Shown piece by piece: positions 27,216 through 37,154 of a stretch of 64,000 bases of DNA (positions are counted from its first letter, which is position 1; each line of letters opens with the position of its first letter). Origin of the DNA: Bacillus sp. MYb209 (GTDB lineage Bacteria; Bacillota; Bacilli; Bacillales; Bacillaceae_G); assembly GCF_002975175.1 (NCBI RefSeq), contig NZ_PCNZ01000014.1:1-64000 (forward strand), in the 5' to 3' direction. The position numbers and the translations under genes are program-made. Under the pieces are notes generated by a model. The model saw only the letters and a list, made by a program, of their open reading frames with translations. It searched no databases and was not told the origin of the DNA.

Positions 27216-28181
27216 ATGAAAAAAGTAGAGCAATTATCTTCTCACCTATATCTTATTGATGATTTCGACTTACAACATAATGAACGAACAGGTACGTACG
27301 TTTTATTAGGTGATGATATTACTTTAATTGAAACTTGTGCGGCCCCTTCTCTTTCCTATATTTTAGACGGCTTACAACAATTACATATTGATTTAAACGA
27401 TGTAAAAAACATTATCGTTACGCATGTCCATTTAGATCACGCAGGCGCAGCAGGTTTAATGATGGAAAAGTGCCCAAATGCTACTTTATATGTGCATCCT
27501 CGCGGGGCTCGTCATATGATTGATCCTACAAAACTCATTCTAGGTGCAAAAGCTGTGTACAAAGAAGATTTCGATAAACTTTTTGATCCAATTCTTCCTA
27601 TAGAGGAAGAACGTGTTCATATTGTACAAAATGGTGATACATTAAAAATTGCAGAAGACCGCATCCTTACATTTTATGATACACCGGGACATGCAAAGCA
27701 CCATATTAGCATTCATGATTCATTAACTAACGGTATTTTCACTGGCGATACAATTGGAATTTATTATAGAGAGCTCGCAGACCTTGGTGTAGAGTTATAT
27801 CTACCGTCAACTTCACCTTCACAATTCCAGCCAGAGGCGATGATCGCTTCGAAAAATCATATTCAAAGTATGAATGTAGATACTATTTATTTCGGTCATT
27901 ACGGCGCATCTGCCAATGTTACAGAAGTATATAGCCAACTTGAACATTGGTTACCTATTTTCGTTAATACTGGAAATGAAGTTTTTCAAAAACATACTGA
28001 TTTTGATGAGGCTACTAAGGCATTACAATCTTTACTAATGGAGAAAGTCTCCACTCACCTTACAAAATTAAACGTCCCATCAAATCATTCCGTTTATAAC
28101 ATTTTACATCTAGATATAGAAATTAGCGCAATGGGCATTATTGATTATTTCACGAAGCAAACAAAATCCACAATTAACTAA
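27216..28181 (+). CDS. Metallo-beta-lactamase-fold hydrolase
   Basis: A 321-residue soluble hydrolase with the metal-binding motif THVHLDHAGAA, the third His ligand in DTPGHAKHHIS, and FTGDTIG for the bridging Asp. The substrate cannot be told from the sequence; the family includes glyoxalase II, lactonases and others. AAGGAG points to ATG 27216 rather than the GTG three codons earlier. A hairpin follows the stop. Confidence 0.88.
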   Translation: MKKVEQLSSHLYLIDDFDLQHNERTGTYVLLGDDITLIETCAAPSLSYILDGLQQLHIDLNDVKNIIVTHVHLDHAGAAGLMMEKCPNATLYVHPRGARHMIDPTKLILGAKAVYKEDFDKLFDPILPIEEERVHIVQNGDTLKIAEDRILTFYDTPGHAKHHISIHDSLTNGIFTGDTIGIYYRELADLGVELYLPSTSPSQFQPEAMIASKNHIQSMNVDTIYFGHYGASANVTEVYSQLEHWLPIFVNTGNEVFQKHTDFDEATKALQSLLMEKVSTHLTKLNVPSNHSVYNILHLDIEISAMGIIDYFTKQTKSTIN

Positions 28182-28188
28182 TAGAAAA

Positions 28189-28226
28189 CGAAGATATATA
28201 CAACGTCATTATCGTATATATCTTCG
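28189..28226 (+). terminator. Hairpin after the MBL hydrolase gene
   Basis: Perfect 13-base arms CGAAGATATATAC / GTATATATCTTCG with a 12-base loop. No T-run follows directly, so termination is likely but not certain. Confidence 0.6.
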
Positions 28227-28266
28227 CTCCTTGAATATATTTTTTAATAAAGGATGGTGGAATGGA

Positions 28267-28701
28267 ATGCAAAAAGTGATACTATACCTCTGCTTTACAT
28301 TATTTATCATCTTATTATTAGTTGTAGGTGTTAAAATTCAATTTTATTTAGATACAGACTCGCAAATGAACTTTAACGTTTATCCAAGATTATTCTACTT
28401 TACACTCTTCCCTCTTTTGGTCGGCATTTTATTACGATTCCTTCAATCCATTAATCGTGAAACGAGTAAACAAAACTGGAACTTTCAGCCGGATAAATTT
28501 ATCGCTATTACGTTGCCTACACTATTCATTTCCTTTTCTCCAGCTCTACTCTTTTCACCAGTTGGTGAATACCTACCTTATTTAACTAATATTATTCTTG
28601 TGAATACAACTTTCGTTACCATTATTAGTTTAATAGCTGGTTACTCACTTTTAGATTGTTTTATACAAAAAGACAATGCGAACATGAAAAAATATAATTA
28701 A
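28267..28701 (+). CDS. Four-helix membrane protein, unknown
   Basis: A 144-residue hypothetical protein with four hydrophobic segments (around residues 5-27, 44-63, 77-96 and 103-128). An open frame reaches back to 28141 but crosses the preceding hairpin; AAAGGATGG supports ATG 28267. No family recognised. Confidence 0.65.
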   Translation: MQKVILYLCFTLFIILLLVVGVKIQFYLDTDSQMNFNVYPRLFYFTLFPLLVGILLRFLQSINRETSKQNWNFQPDKFIAITLPTLFISFSPALLFSPVGEYLPYLTNIILVNTTFVTIISLIAGYSLLDCFIQKDNANMKKYN

Positions 28702-28775
28702 ACACTCTATTTTGTTGTATATTTCCTATTGATAGCAAAAGGAATAAGTGGTTAATATATTTACATTTCAATAAG

Positions 28776-28806
28776 AAAAGCTCAAAGCTAAAGCTATGAG
28801 CTTTTT
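28776..28806. terminator. Terminator between convergent genes
   Basis: Arms AAAAGCTCA / TGAGCTTTT with an inner AGCT/AGCT pairing. It serves the anti-sigma gene on the minus strand and perhaps the membrane protein gene on the plus strand. Confidence 0.8.
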
Positions 28807-28808
28807 AT

Positions 28809-29489
28809 TTATCTCACCCTTTCATCTACATATTCCATAAACTGCTCCGCTTTAATAAATTTTTCTTTGTACGCTTCAGGTACTTCGTCTACCGTTATCC
28901 CACCACTTGATTTCGTTTTTACTAATACAGTTTGATATGCCATTAATGCCTCCATATATTGTTCATACTCTTCAGGAGTTAATACTTCTTTACTAGATTT
29001 ACGGCCATTTAATTTATCAAAGTAGGGTTGAAGTCCCATACTTACCTTTTTCATTTCTTCCCTTTTTGCTGGTGATAATTGACCATAATCAATATTACCG
29101 TTCGAATCCCCATACTCAAGCTTTGCATTTGTTAATTTCTTTAGTTCTTTTGTAAACTCCTCATATTCCTTTGCGCCTATTTCATCTTTCGCTTGTGACA
29201 ATTTCGCACTAAAGTGCATGTATCCTTCTAATGTTAAACTTCCGGCATGCTTCTCTAAATTTTCAAAAGAGCCGTATATACCATCTGCCATAATAGATTG
29301 ATACGTAAAGCCAGTCGTTGGGATTAAAAATGCTGCTGCAAGCACTCCTGCGATAAGACGCTTCTTCCTTTTACTTCCACCGCTCTTCATTTTAATTTGA
29401 ACGATTACTTTTTCTTTTAACTCAGGCGGGGCAACAATCCCCTTCGCTTCTTCTTGTATAGATTCTCTAACCCTATAATCTAAATTCAT
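28809..29489 (-). CDS. Probable anti-sigma factor (single-pass membrane protein)
   Basis: A 226-residue protein: a cytoplasmic N-terminal ~45 residues, one hydrophobic segment (LIAGVLAAAFLIPTTGFTY), and a charged, helix-rich outer domain resembling the DUF3600 type found with Bacillus ECF sigma factors. Its ATG overlaps the end of the upstream sigma gene by four bases, which is the classic sigma/anti-sigma arrangement. The signal sensed is unknown. Confidence 0.78.
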   Translation of the reverse strand: MNLDYRVRESIQEEAKGIVAPPELKEKVIVQIKMKSGGSKRKKRLIAGVLAAAFLIPTTGFTYQSIMADGIYGSFENLEKHAGSLTLEGYMHFSAKLSQAKDEIGAKEYEEFTKELKKLTNAKLEYGDSNGNIDYGQLSPAKREEMKKVSMGLQPYFDKLNGRKSSKEVLTPEEYEQYMEALMAYQTVLVKTKSSGGITVDEVPEAYKEKFIKAEQFMEYVDERVR

Positions 29490-30064
29490 TTCACATTCCC
29501 TACCTCTCCTAAAAAGATTTCTTCTACTTGCTCTTTTTGACGTAGTTTCTTTAAGGCCGCATGAATTCTAGATTTCACGGTACCGATTGGAATATGTAAT
29601 ATATGTGCTACTTCTTCTTGTGAGTAATCGTGTAAGTATCTTAAGATAATAACTTGCTTCAATTTATATGGTAATTTATGAATGAGTTCAATTAATTTTT
29701 GGTTTGATATTTTACTTACAACATCGCTAGAAAAATCAATTTGTACTGGTTTTCTTTGCTCTTCTGCTTTTTTGACAATTCGCAGTCGCATCCACCTCTT
29801 TCTTCTATAAGAATGAATTTGTTTAATCGCAAGTCCAATTAGCCAAGGGCGAAATGGCTTCTCACTATCATATTTACGAAGCGATTCATATAGCTGTATG
29901 TATATTTCCTGAACGACATCATCTACATCTGTTTTATCTTCTATTAAAAAATGTGCTGCCTTATATACTTCTTGTATCGTTCTATCATACAATTCGCTAT
30001 ACGCTTCTTTATTGCCTGATAGAGTTAATTTAATTAGATCTGTATACACTGTTTCATCCTTCAT
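29486..30064 (-). CDS. ECF-type RNA polymerase sigma factor
   Basis: A 192-residue group-4 sigma factor. Region 2 (DDVVQEIYIQLYESLRKYDSEKPFRPWLIGLAIKQIHSYRRKRW) and region 4 (LPYKLKQVIILRYLHDYSQEEVAHILHIPIGTVKSRIHAALKKLR) are clear, and region 3 is absent as expected. It is co-transcribed with the probable anti-sigma gene. An imperfect palindrome 42 bases upstream may belong to its promoter. Confidence 0.93.
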   Translation of the reverse strand: MKDETVYTDLIKLTLSGNKEAYSELYDRTIQEVYKAAHFLIEDKTDVDDVVQEIYIQLYESLRKYDSEKPFRPWLIGLAIKQIHSYRRKRWMRLRIVKKAEEQRKPVQIDFSSDVVSKISNQKLIELIHKLPYKLKQVIILRYLHDYSQEEVAHILHIPIGTVKSRIHAALKKLRQKEQVEEIFLGEVGNVK

Positions 30065-30105
30065 ATACCATCCCTCCTTTGTCTTACACTATATATTGGC
30101 AATCA

Positions 30106-30119
30106 AACGATATTTCGTT
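30106..30119. promoter_or_regulatory. Palindrome upstream of the sigma gene
   Basis: AACGATATTTCGTT has five-base arms AACGA/TCGTT. On the minus strand it gives AAC and CGT elements of the sort found in ECF-dependent promoters, so it may be the autoregulated promoter or an operator. Confidence 0.35.
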
Positions 30120-30270
30120 CGATTTTTTTCAAAAGTTTTCTGTATAAATTGATATGATGATTTAGCAACTTCATAAGCTTCACTTATAACTGTGCATAAC
30201 AATTATATAATTTTCCAATTCCTAATGAAGATTTAAAATGATATATATAGTCAAATTTAGGAGGATGTAT

Positions 30271-31257
30271 ATGAAAGCTATCGTTGTAACTTCATTCGGT
30301 GGCCCTGAAGCGTTGGAATATACGGACATGGATATTCCTACAATTTCAGATCACCAAGTTTTAATTCGCGTTGTTGCTACTAGTGTTAATTTTGCTGATA
30401 TTAAATCACGTTATGGCAAAAAAGGAAACAAAGCCTTACCTTTTATCCCAGGGATAGATGTAGCTGGTGTTGTAGAACACGTAGGTTCTCATGTAAAAAA
30501 CATTTATCCTGGTCAGCGTGTCATTGCTTTTCCTCAAAATGGCTCTTACGCTGAATATGTTGTCGCGAACGAAAATCTTACTTTCGTTTTACCTGATGAA
30601 GTCGACTTTCAAACCGCCGCCGCTTGTCCTATCGTATCTTTTACAAGCTATAATTTACTTGCAAATGTTGCAAGACTTCAACAAGGTGAATCTATTCTAA
30701 TTCATGCAGCAGCTGGTGGAATTGGTACTACAGCGATTCAACTCGCAAAAATTTTAGGGGCTGAAAAAGTAATTGGCACTGTTGGAAATGAAGCAAAAAG
30801 AAAAATTGCTTTAGATGCTGGCGCTGATTATGTTATTTGTCATCAAGATGAAGATTTTGTAGAGAGGGTAACTCAGATTACAAACAGAGAAGGCGTTAAT
30901 ATTGTTTTAGATTCTATTTCTGGTACTGTGTCCGAAAGAAGTTTAGAATGCCTTGCTTATTACGGTCGTCTCGTCCATTTCGGCAATGCTAGCGGAGAAG
31001 TTGGTAGTTTTCAAACGAAAGATTTACACGCAAGTTGCCGTTCTATCCTCGGCTTTAGCTTTGGTACTACACGGAAAAAACGTCCTGAATCACTCCAAGA
31101 AACTGCGAATCAAGTTTTCCGTTATTTACGTGATGGAAGGTTGCAAATTAAAGCTACGAAATCTTTTCCTCTTCAAGACGCAGGGAAAGCACATGAATGG
31201 GTCGAAAGTAGACAAAGTACAGGGAAAGTAATACTAAACGTTCAGACAGCTCCCTAA
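30271..31257 (+). CDS. Zinc-type/quinone oxidoreductase (MDR family)
   Basis: A 328-residue medium-chain dehydrogenase/reductase. GroES-like N-terminal part with PFIPGIDVAGVVEHVG and a nucleotide site HAAAGGIGTTAIQLAK (the AxxGxxG form of NADPH quinone oxidoreductases). No structural-zinc cysteine lobe is visible, so it is more like quinone oxidoreductase (QOR) than an alcohol dehydrogenase. TAGGAGG supports ATG 30271 rather than the ATG eleven codons upstream. Confidence 0.85.
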   Translation: MKAIVVTSFGGPEALEYTDMDIPTISDHQVLIRVVATSVNFADIKSRYGKKGNKALPFIPGIDVAGVVEHVGSHVKNIYPGQRVIAFPQNGSYAEYVVANENLTFVLPDEVDFQTAAACPIVSFTSYNLLANVARLQQGESILIHAAAGGIGTTAIQLAKILGAEKVIGTVGNEAKRKIALDAGADYVICHQDEDFVERVTQITNREGVNIVLDSISGTVSERSLECLAYYGRLVHFGNASGEVGSFQTKDLHASCRSILGFSFGTTRKKRPESLQETANQVFRYLRDGRLQIKATKSFPLQDAGKAHEWVESRQSTGKVILNVQTAP

Positions 31258-31286
31258 AGTGAATACTTGAAATAGAGGTGTTATTC

Positions 31287-31925
31287 ATGGGATCACGAAT
31301 TATGCATATCATTATCGCTAACGGTATTGCAGAGAAACTATCTATTCAAGATAAAACTTCTTTCTTACTTGGAGGTGTAGCTCCTGATGCTGTTCATTCA
31401 AAAGAAGAAAAAGGAACTTCACATTTTTACGCTGGTACAACGAAGAACTATACGAGAAGAATAGATTATGATTCATTTATTCATAAATATGAAGATCATA
31501 TGGATTCCTCTTATATTTTAGGTTATTATAGCCACCTCATTGCCGATGATAATTGGCTAAGTGGATTTTTTCTACCTTGGCTAAAAAACCGAATTGAGAA
31601 CGACGAAACTATCGCACCTATGTACTATAACGATTTTAAATTATTGAACGCACAATTGTTGCATCATTACGATAAAGAACAACAGCTCTTCGCCCTACTT
31701 AATCAAGAGGCTAACATTGTGAATATCGAGGAGGTTTCTAGAGAGAATGTTTTAGCTTTTCGGCAATATATTTTTGAAGATATGCTATACCCTGAGCAAC
31801 ACTTGTACGAAAACTTACAAGTGTTTACGTTTGATCAAATCGTTGGTTATGTAGAAACTGCTATTGAGAAAGGTGCATTTAATATAGAACAACTCTCTAA
31901 TAAAAAATTCACTTTAAATATTTAA
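31287..31925 (+). CDS. Zinc-dependent phospholipase C-like hydrolase
   Basis: A 212-residue protein. H-rich positions in MHIIIANGIAEKL, LLGGVAPDAVHSKEEKGTSHFY and ILGYYSHLIADDNW match the zinc-dependent phospholipase C-like family common in Firmicutes, here without a secretion signal. It lies 29 bases after the oxidoreductase gene and may share its transcript. The true substrate is unknown. Confidence 0.7.
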   Translation: MGSRIMHIIIANGIAEKLSIQDKTSFLLGGVAPDAVHSKEEKGTSHFYAGTTKNYTRRIDYDSFIHKYEDHMDSSYILGYYSHLIADDNWLSGFFLPWLKNRIENDETIAPMYYNDFKLLNAQLLHHYDKEQQLFALLNQEANIVNIEEVSRENVLAFRQYIFEDMLYPEQHLYENLQVFTFDQIVGYVETAIEKGAFNIEQLSNKKFTLNI

Positions 31926-31956
31926 TCCCCCTCATTATATACAAGGGGGATTTTTA
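31924..31956 (+). terminator. Terminator
   Basis: Arms AATCCCCCT / AGGGGGATT followed by T residues, overlapping the stop of the phospholipase-like gene. Confidence 0.9.
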
Positions 31957-31969
31957 CATAACTATATAA

Positions 31970-32353
31970 TTATTTATTTTTTTCCATTACTGCAAAGTAA
32001 TTCCCTTCACTATCAGCAAAGTTAAACACTTTACCAGTAGGCATAGTTACCATTTCGCCAACTGTAACATTTTTATTTGTTAAATCTTTGTATAGTTCTT
32101 CAAGATTTTCTGAGAAAAACATTAACGATGGTGTACCAAGATTCAATTCCGGGCTCATTTTGGAGATAACCTCTTTATTATGTAATATGATACTCGTCTC
32201 AGCACCATTAGTTGGAGCAATTTCAATCCATCTCATTCCTTGCTTGTTATCTTCCTCTGCGATTACATGAAACCCTACTTTTTCAGTCCAAAAATTTACT
32301 GCCTCATCTTGATTATTTACATATAACATAATTTGTCCAACTTTATGAATCAT
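31970..32353 (-). CDS. VOC-family (glyoxalase/bleomycin-resistance fold) protein
   Basis: A 127-residue protein with the beta-alpha-beta-beta-beta repeats of vicinal oxygen chelate proteins: VGQIMLYVNNQDEAVNFWTEKVGF at the start and FADSEGNYFAVMEK at the end. Substrate unknown; a metal-ligand set (His near residue 3, Glu in the last strand) is present. Single gene on the minus strand. Confidence 0.82.
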   Translation of the reverse strand: MIHKVGQIMLYVNNQDEAVNFWTEKVGFHVIAEEDNKQGMRWIEIAPTNGAETSIILHNKEVISKMSPELNLGTPSLMFFSENLEELYKDLTNKNVTVGEMVTMPTGKVFNFADSEGNYFAVMEKNK

Positions 32354-32485
32354 TTGTTTTCCTCCTAATGCTTTTTATATTCTAAGTAGCTTTCTACAGG
32401 TGCTATTATTAATCCTTTTTATTTTATATGTATTTCTTCACGAAATTTATCAACTTACTCGTTCACTACTTTACCAATAAACATA

Positions 32486-32515
32486 AAAGACGTAACTACG
32501 CATAGTTACGTCTTT
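32486..32515. terminator. Terminator of the helicase operon
   Basis: Arms AAAAGACGTAACTA / TAGTTACGTCTTT, short loop, T-rich on both sides; it lies eight bases beyond the DEAD-box gene stop. Confidence 0.9.
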
Positions 32516-32523
32516 CCATTCAT

Positions 32524-33693
32524 TTATCTAGGTTTTTTCTTACCAGTAAAAGCTGGTTTCTTTTTCTTTGGTGCTGGTGGTTTCGATTCTACAAATGTTC
32601 CTTTGAACATTTCTTGTTTCGTAAACACGATACCTAATTTTTTCGCGAATTGTAGTAATTTACGCTCTTCTTGTTCTGTTACAAGAGAAACGACTGTTCC
32701 TTCTTTGCCCATACGTCCCGTACGTCCTGAGCGGTGAATATATTGGTCTACTGTGTCTGGTAACTCTAAGTGGATTACGTGTGTTAAATCATCGATATCT
32801 AATCCACGTGCTGCAATATCAGTAGCAAGTAAAATTTCTAATTTCCCGCTGCGGAATGCACGCATCGTTGCTTCACGTTCTTGTTTGTTCGCTTCTGCGT
32901 GAAGAGCTGCTGCTTTCATTTTACGGAATTTCAATTTCTGAGTAATTTCATCTAAGCGGAAAGGATCATTTAAAAAGGCAACTGCTCTTACATTTCCCAT
33001 ATGCATAACTCTTCTAATATAATCATTTTTTTCACGACGTTCACAAACGATATACGTATGTTCAACTAGGCTCTGTGCCTCTGCACGTGTTACACGAACT
33101 AATTGTGGCTCAGTTGCCAAATCACGTGCCGCCTCTTCTGCAGCTTTTGTTATTGTCGCCGAGAAGAATACTAATTGACGATCGCGCATCGTTGATTTAA
33201 TTACATCAAGTACAGCACCCATCATCTTTTGTTTTACAATTTGATCGAACTCATCAAATACAATCGTTTTCACTTCATGCATCTTTAATTTTTTCATACG
33301 AATCAATTCTAAAATACGTCCTGGTGAACCAACAATTACTCTCGGATGTTTCTTTAATTTTTCTACTTGGCGCTTAACGTCTGCACCACCAATTAAAGAT
33401 GCACCTGAAATATCAGTTCCCGCTGTAAATTTTTGAACTTCTTCATGAATTTGCATAACAAGTTCACGAGTTGGCGCTACAATTACAACTTGAGCTTGTT
33501 TTACTTCAGGATTAATTTTATGTAAAAGGGGTAATAAGTACGCTAGTGTTTTTCCTGTTCCAGTTGGAGATTCAGCTATAACGTCTTGTCCTTCTAAAAT
33601 AGTTGGAATCGCCTGTTTTTGAATTTCAGTAAACTCTTTAAAACCAGCCTTTTCCCAAGCTTGTTGTAAAAATGGTTGCATATCTTTTATCAT
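32524..33693 (-). CDS. DEAD-box family RNA helicase
   Basis: A 389-residue helicase with the full motif set: Q motif (FTEIQKQAIP), I (SPTGTGKT), Ia (PTREL), II as DEFD rather than DEAD, III (SAT), and VI (HRSGRTGR). A short Lys/Pro-rich tail (PPAPKKKKPAF) probably contacts RNA. B. cereus-group genomes have several Csh helicases; which one this is cannot be settled here. It follows a small hypothetical gene in the same direction. Confidence 0.93.
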   Translation of the reverse strand: MIKDMQPFLQQAWEKAGFKEFTEIQKQAIPTILEGQDVIAESPTGTGKTLAYLLPLLHKINPEVKQAQVVIVAPTRELVMQIHEEVQKFTAGTDISGASLIGGADVKRQVEKLKKHPRVIVGSPGRILELIRMKKLKMHEVKTIVFDEFDQIVKQKMMGAVLDVIKSTMRDRQLVFFSATITKAAEEAARDLATEPQLVRVTRAEAQSLVEHTYIVCERREKNDYIRRVMHMGNVRAVAFLNDPFRLDEITQKLKFRKMKAAALHAEANKQEREATMRAFRSGKLEILLATDIAARGLDIDDLTHVIHLELPDTVDQYIHRSGRTGRMGKEGTVVSLVTEQEERKLLQFAKKLGIVFTKQEMFKGTFVESKPPAPKKKKPAFTGKKKPR

Positions 33694-33712
33694 TTGTTTT
33701 TCTCCTTTATCT

Positions 33713-34240
33713 CTATTTTTGAAGAAAATGTTGTATTGTTCGCACCGTTTCTATCATGTGTGAAATAACAGCTATTAAATCATCAACATGGTCTTCTGTA
33801 ATCGCTTTTTGAAATAGAACCTCTACCTTATTATGATATGAAATCGCTTGCTTATTATATTCGTATGAAATTTTCTGCGAAATCATTCGCTCTTTTCCCC
33901 ATATTGATTGCAATACAGCTTCAATTTCGCGGCATCCTACCTCTGGTTGTTCCATCGGGAACGAAAATTCCAACTTCATTTCACAACCTGGTATAAACTG
34001 AGGTACCTCTAATATTTCACCTGATAAATTCTTTGCATCAACAGATAGCGAAAATGTTGCTTCTACCAACGTTTTAAATGTTTCTGTTAGTTGAAATGAA
34101 ATACTATACATACGACTTAATGAAGCAAGGTCCATCACATCCTTTCGATCTGTTACAAGAATATCACCATGTAGATCGAAATCATAGACAGCTCCTTCCA
34201 CGATTACCTTTAAATTTTCAAAAGCAGTTGGATCAAACAT
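33713..34240 (-). CDS. Conserved hypothetical protein
   Basis: A 175-residue soluble protein with no recognised domain: a beta-rich N-terminal half and a helical C-terminal half. GGAGG supports the ATG at 34240 (MFDPTAF). It ends 19 bases before the helicase gene and is probably co-transcribed with it. No function proposed. Confidence 0.75.
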   Translation of the reverse strand: MFDPTAFENLKVIVEGAVYDFDLHGDILVTDRKDVMDLASLSRMYSISFQLTETFKTLVEATFSLSVDAKNLSGEILEVPQFIPGCEMKLEFSFPMEQPEVGCREIEAVLQSIWGKERMISQKISYEYNKQAISYHNKVEVLFQKAITEDHVDDLIAVISHMIETVRTIQHFLQK

Positions 34241-34250
34241 AATTTCCTCC

Positions 34251-34282
34251 AAAAAACAGGCGCCTTTCGATGGAAAGGCGCC
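34251..34282 (-). terminator. Terminator of fhs
   Basis: Arms GGCGCCTTTC / GAAAGGCGCC (34259-34268, 34273-34282) with a four-base loop; on the minus strand it is followed by a T-run. It separates fhs from the helicase operon. Confidence 0.92.
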
Positions 34283-34330
34283 ACTTGATGTATATATAGT
34301 TTACAGATAAACGGGATAAATTACAACCTT

Positions 34331-36019
34331 TTAGAATAAACCTACTGCTTTTCCATCTTCATTTACGTCCATTTGCAGTGCAGCTGGTTGTTTTGGAAGA
34401 CCTGGCATTGTTAACATTGTTCCTGTTAACGCAACGATAAATCCTGCACCAATTGATGGTTTCAATTCGCGAATTGTAACAATAAAGTCAGATGGACGAC
34501 CTAGTTTTGTTGCATCATCAGAAAGAGAATATTGTGTTTTCGCCATACATATTGGTAGGTTACTCCAGCCTTCTCCTTCAAATTGAGCTAATTGCTTACG
34601 TGCTTTCGGAGCAAATTCAATATCTTTTGCGCCGTACACTTTTTGAGCAATTGTACGAATTTTTTCTTCTAATGGTAATTCTAATTCATAAAGTGGCGCG
34701 TAGTTATTTTCACCTTTGTCAATTTCTTTTAACACTTTCTCAGCAAGGTCAACTCCGCCTTGGCCACCTTTCTCCCAAACTTCTGTTAAGGATACTGCAT
34801 AGCCACGCTCATTGCACCATTCTTGTAGGTAAGCAACTTCTACATCTGTATCTGTAATAAACTTGTTAATTGCAATTACGAATGGAACACCGAAGCTTTG
34901 AATTGTTTCAACATGTTTCTGTAAATTTTCCATTCCTTTTGCTAACGCATCTACATTTTCTACTTTTAATTGATCTTTCGCCACACCACCGTGCATTTTA
35001 AGCGCACGAATAGTTGCAACAATAACTACCGCTTCTGGTTTAATACCAGCTGCACGTGCTTTAATGTCTAAAAACTTCTCAGCACCTAAATCAGCACCAA
35101 ATCCAGCTTCTGTAATAACATAATCGCCTAATTTCGCTGCCATTGTCGTAGCGATAACACTGTTACAACCGTGAGCGATATTTGCAAATGGCCCGCCATG
35201 AATGATAGCTGGTGTATTTTCTAATGTTTGTACTAAGTTCGGTTTTAATGCATCTTTTAATAGCAGTGTTAACGCACCTTCTACTCCTAAATCTTTAACT
35301 GTTACAGGCTGGTTTGCAAAATTATAAGCCACCACAATGCGAGATAGGCGTGCTTTTAAATCTTGAATATCTGTCGCAAGGCAGAATACGGCCATGATTT
35401 CAGATGCTACTGTAATATCAAAACCGTCTTCACGTGGTACACCTTGAACCGGTCCACCAAGACCAATTACTACATTACGAAGGGCACGGTCATTTAAGTC
35501 TACACAGCGTTTCCAAACAATTTTACGCGTATCAATTCCAAGTACATTTCCTTGTTGGATGTGATTATCAATAAACGCTGCTAATGCGTTGTTGGCAGTT
35601 GTAATAGCATGAATATCTCCAGTAAAGTGAAGGTTAATATCTTCCATCGGTACTACTTGTGAATAACCGCCACCTGCTGCTCCGCCTTTTAATCCCATTG
35701 TTGGTCCAAGAGATGGTTCGCGAAGTGCAATTACTGTTTTCTTACCAATTTTATTAAAAGCTTGACCTAAACCAACTGTTACTGTTGATTTACCTTCTCC
35801 TGCTGGAGTTGGGTTAATCGCTGTTACTAAAACAACTTTACCGTCTTTCTCATCTTGTAAACGCTTAAAAATTTCAAGAGATAACTTGCCTTTATAATGT
35901 CCGTATGGCTCTAGTTCTTCTTCTAAAATATTTAAATTAGCTGCAATTTCTTGAATCTTCTTCATACTTGCTTCTTGTGCGATTTCAATATCAGATTTAA
36001 CTGTTGTAGTAGTTGTCAT
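34331..36019 (-). CDS. fhs: Formate-tetrahydrofolate ligase
   Basis: A 562-residue cytosolic enzyme that makes 10-formyl-THF from formate, THF and ATP. The P-loop region [20 protein letters not shown] and [23 protein letters not shown] are unmistakable. GGGGGACTAGGGTAT favours the ATG at 36019; the open frame continues 21 codons upstream without a ribosome site. Normal family length. Confidence 0.96.
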   Translation of the reverse strand: MTTTTTVKSDIEIAQEASMKKIQEIAANLNILEEELEPYGHYKGKLSLEIFKRLQDEKDGKVVLVTAINPTPAGEGKSTVTVGLGQAFNKIGKKTVIALREPSLGPTMGLKGGAAGGGYSQVVPMEDINLHFTGDIHAITTANNALAAFIDNHIQQGNVLGIDTRKIVWKRCVDLNDRALRNVVIGLGGPVQGVPREDGFDITVASEIMAVFCLATDIQDLKARLSRIVVAYNFANQPVTVKDLGVEGALTLLLKDALKPNLVQTLENTPAIIHGGPFANIAHGCNSVIATTMAAKLGDYVITEAGFGADLGAEKFLDIKARAAGIKPEAVVIVATIRALKMHGGVAKDQLKVENVDALAKGMENLQKHVETIQSFGVPFVIAINKFITDTDVEVAYLQEWCNERGYAVSLTEVWEKGGQGGVDLAEKVLKEIDKGENNYAPLYELELPLEEKIRTIAQKVYGAKDIEFAPKARKQLAQFEGEGWSNLPICMAKTQYSLSDDATKLGRPSDFIVTIRELKPSIGAGFIVALTGTMLTMPGLPKQPAALQMDVNEDGKAVGLF

Positions 36020-36113
36020 ATACCCTAGTCCCCCTTTAATTGGTTCTGATGATATTGTATCAGTTTTTTGTATTTTCTGCACTTATTTACCTCCTAAAAA
36101 TTCTTTGATTTCA

Positions 36114-36794
36114 TTATACGTTTTTTAACATAAATACCCATAAGAACGTTAACGATTGTTGTAACTCTGTAGGTAGTTGACCTAACATCTTCTCATTTAC
36201 TCCACGCTTATATACGCCGGTACCATCTACAATTTCAAATCCTTGTTCTTTTGCTAACTGTTCAAATTCCCAAGGCATCATCGTATTGCAAACAACGTCT
36301 TTTCCGTATAGGCGAGGATAACTGTTCTCTCTCGGTTTTGCTGTCGGTCCTAAAATTGCAATACATGCGTATCCATCTTTCTTTAAAACACGCTTTATTT
36401 CATTTAATGCTTGTAATGGCTCCTCGGTCCATTCTAAAGAATTAATTGCCATAATTGCTTCAAATTTCTCATTTTCAAATGGTAATGAAGAAAGATCACC
36501 TTTTATAAAAGATAAGTTTGGACCTTCTCCGCGTTCCTTACCCTTTTGAATCATAACTTCCGATAAGTCCACCCCAACCGCTTTGTACCCAGTAAGACTT
36601 AATTTATATGTACCATACCCATCACCACAGCCAACATCTAACACTTGTACTTCTTTTTCCACGTACTGCTCAAAAAATGGAATGATTGTACTCCTGCTCC
36701 CACTATCCCACATTTCTTGACTATTTTGATTCCAAAACTCTGCATTGTTATCCCATTTTTTCTCTGCCGATTCATGCCAATTAAACTTCGTCAT
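36114..36794 (-). CDS. Class I SAM-dependent methyltransferase
   Basis: A 226-residue methyltransferase with motif I VLDVGCGDGYGTYKLS, acidic loop VGVDLSEVMI, and motif II/III IKGDLSSLPFENEKFEAIMA. Substrate unknown. The start at 36794 follows GGTAGGGG; the repeat copy B lies just upstream on the other side. Confidence 0.88.
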   Translation of the reverse strand: MTKFNWHESAEKKWDNNAEFWNQNSQEMWDSGSRSTIIPFFEQYVEKEVQVLDVGCGDGYGTYKLSLTGYKAVGVDLSEVMIQKGKERGEGPNLSFIKGDLSSLPFENEKFEAIMAINSLEWTEEPLQALNEIKRVLKKDGYACIAILGPTAKPRENSYPRLYGKDVVCNTMMPWEFEQLAKEQGFEIVDGTGVYKRGVNEKMLGQLPTELQQSLTFLWVFMLKNV

Positions 36795-36873
36795 ACATTC
36801 CCCTACCTTCACGTATTATCATTCATTTCATTCTACATCATGTTCCAAAATTCCTGTTTATCTTCATAAGGAG

Positions 36874-37032
36874 ATAAAGTGAAACCTTTAATCAGTGGGG
36901 GTTTTTGTTCGTCCCCCATTGATTATTAGCCCGCACCAATCGGGCTTTTACGGGCAGCCTGACTCCCACCTAACTTCTTTGCTCCAGCCTAATTTTGAGG
37001 TGGGAGTCTTACTACCCGCAAAAAGCGGGATG
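36874..37032 (+). repeat. B. cereus-type intergenic repeat, copy B
   Basis: Same family and orientation as copy A (21327-21484), with the hairpin AATCAGTGGGGG / CCCCCATTGATT, the TCGGGC/GCCCG pairs and ACTCCCACCT / AGGTGGGAGT. It lies between the methyltransferase start and a small membrane protein gene. Confidence 0.85.
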
Positions 37033-37154
37033 AACAAGATAACAACGGAATCTATTTTCTCCAATTTTTGCTTTACTTGGGTTTAACTCATACTCATGTT
37101 CTGTTCCTTATGAAAGATACTATAGATACACCCAATTGAAAGAGAGGGATGTAC

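Noticed and set aside
30061-30240. Riboswitch upstream of the sigma or oxidoreductase gene
   Set aside because: Only a short palindrome is present; no multi-helix aptamer pattern or terminator/antiterminator pair was seen.
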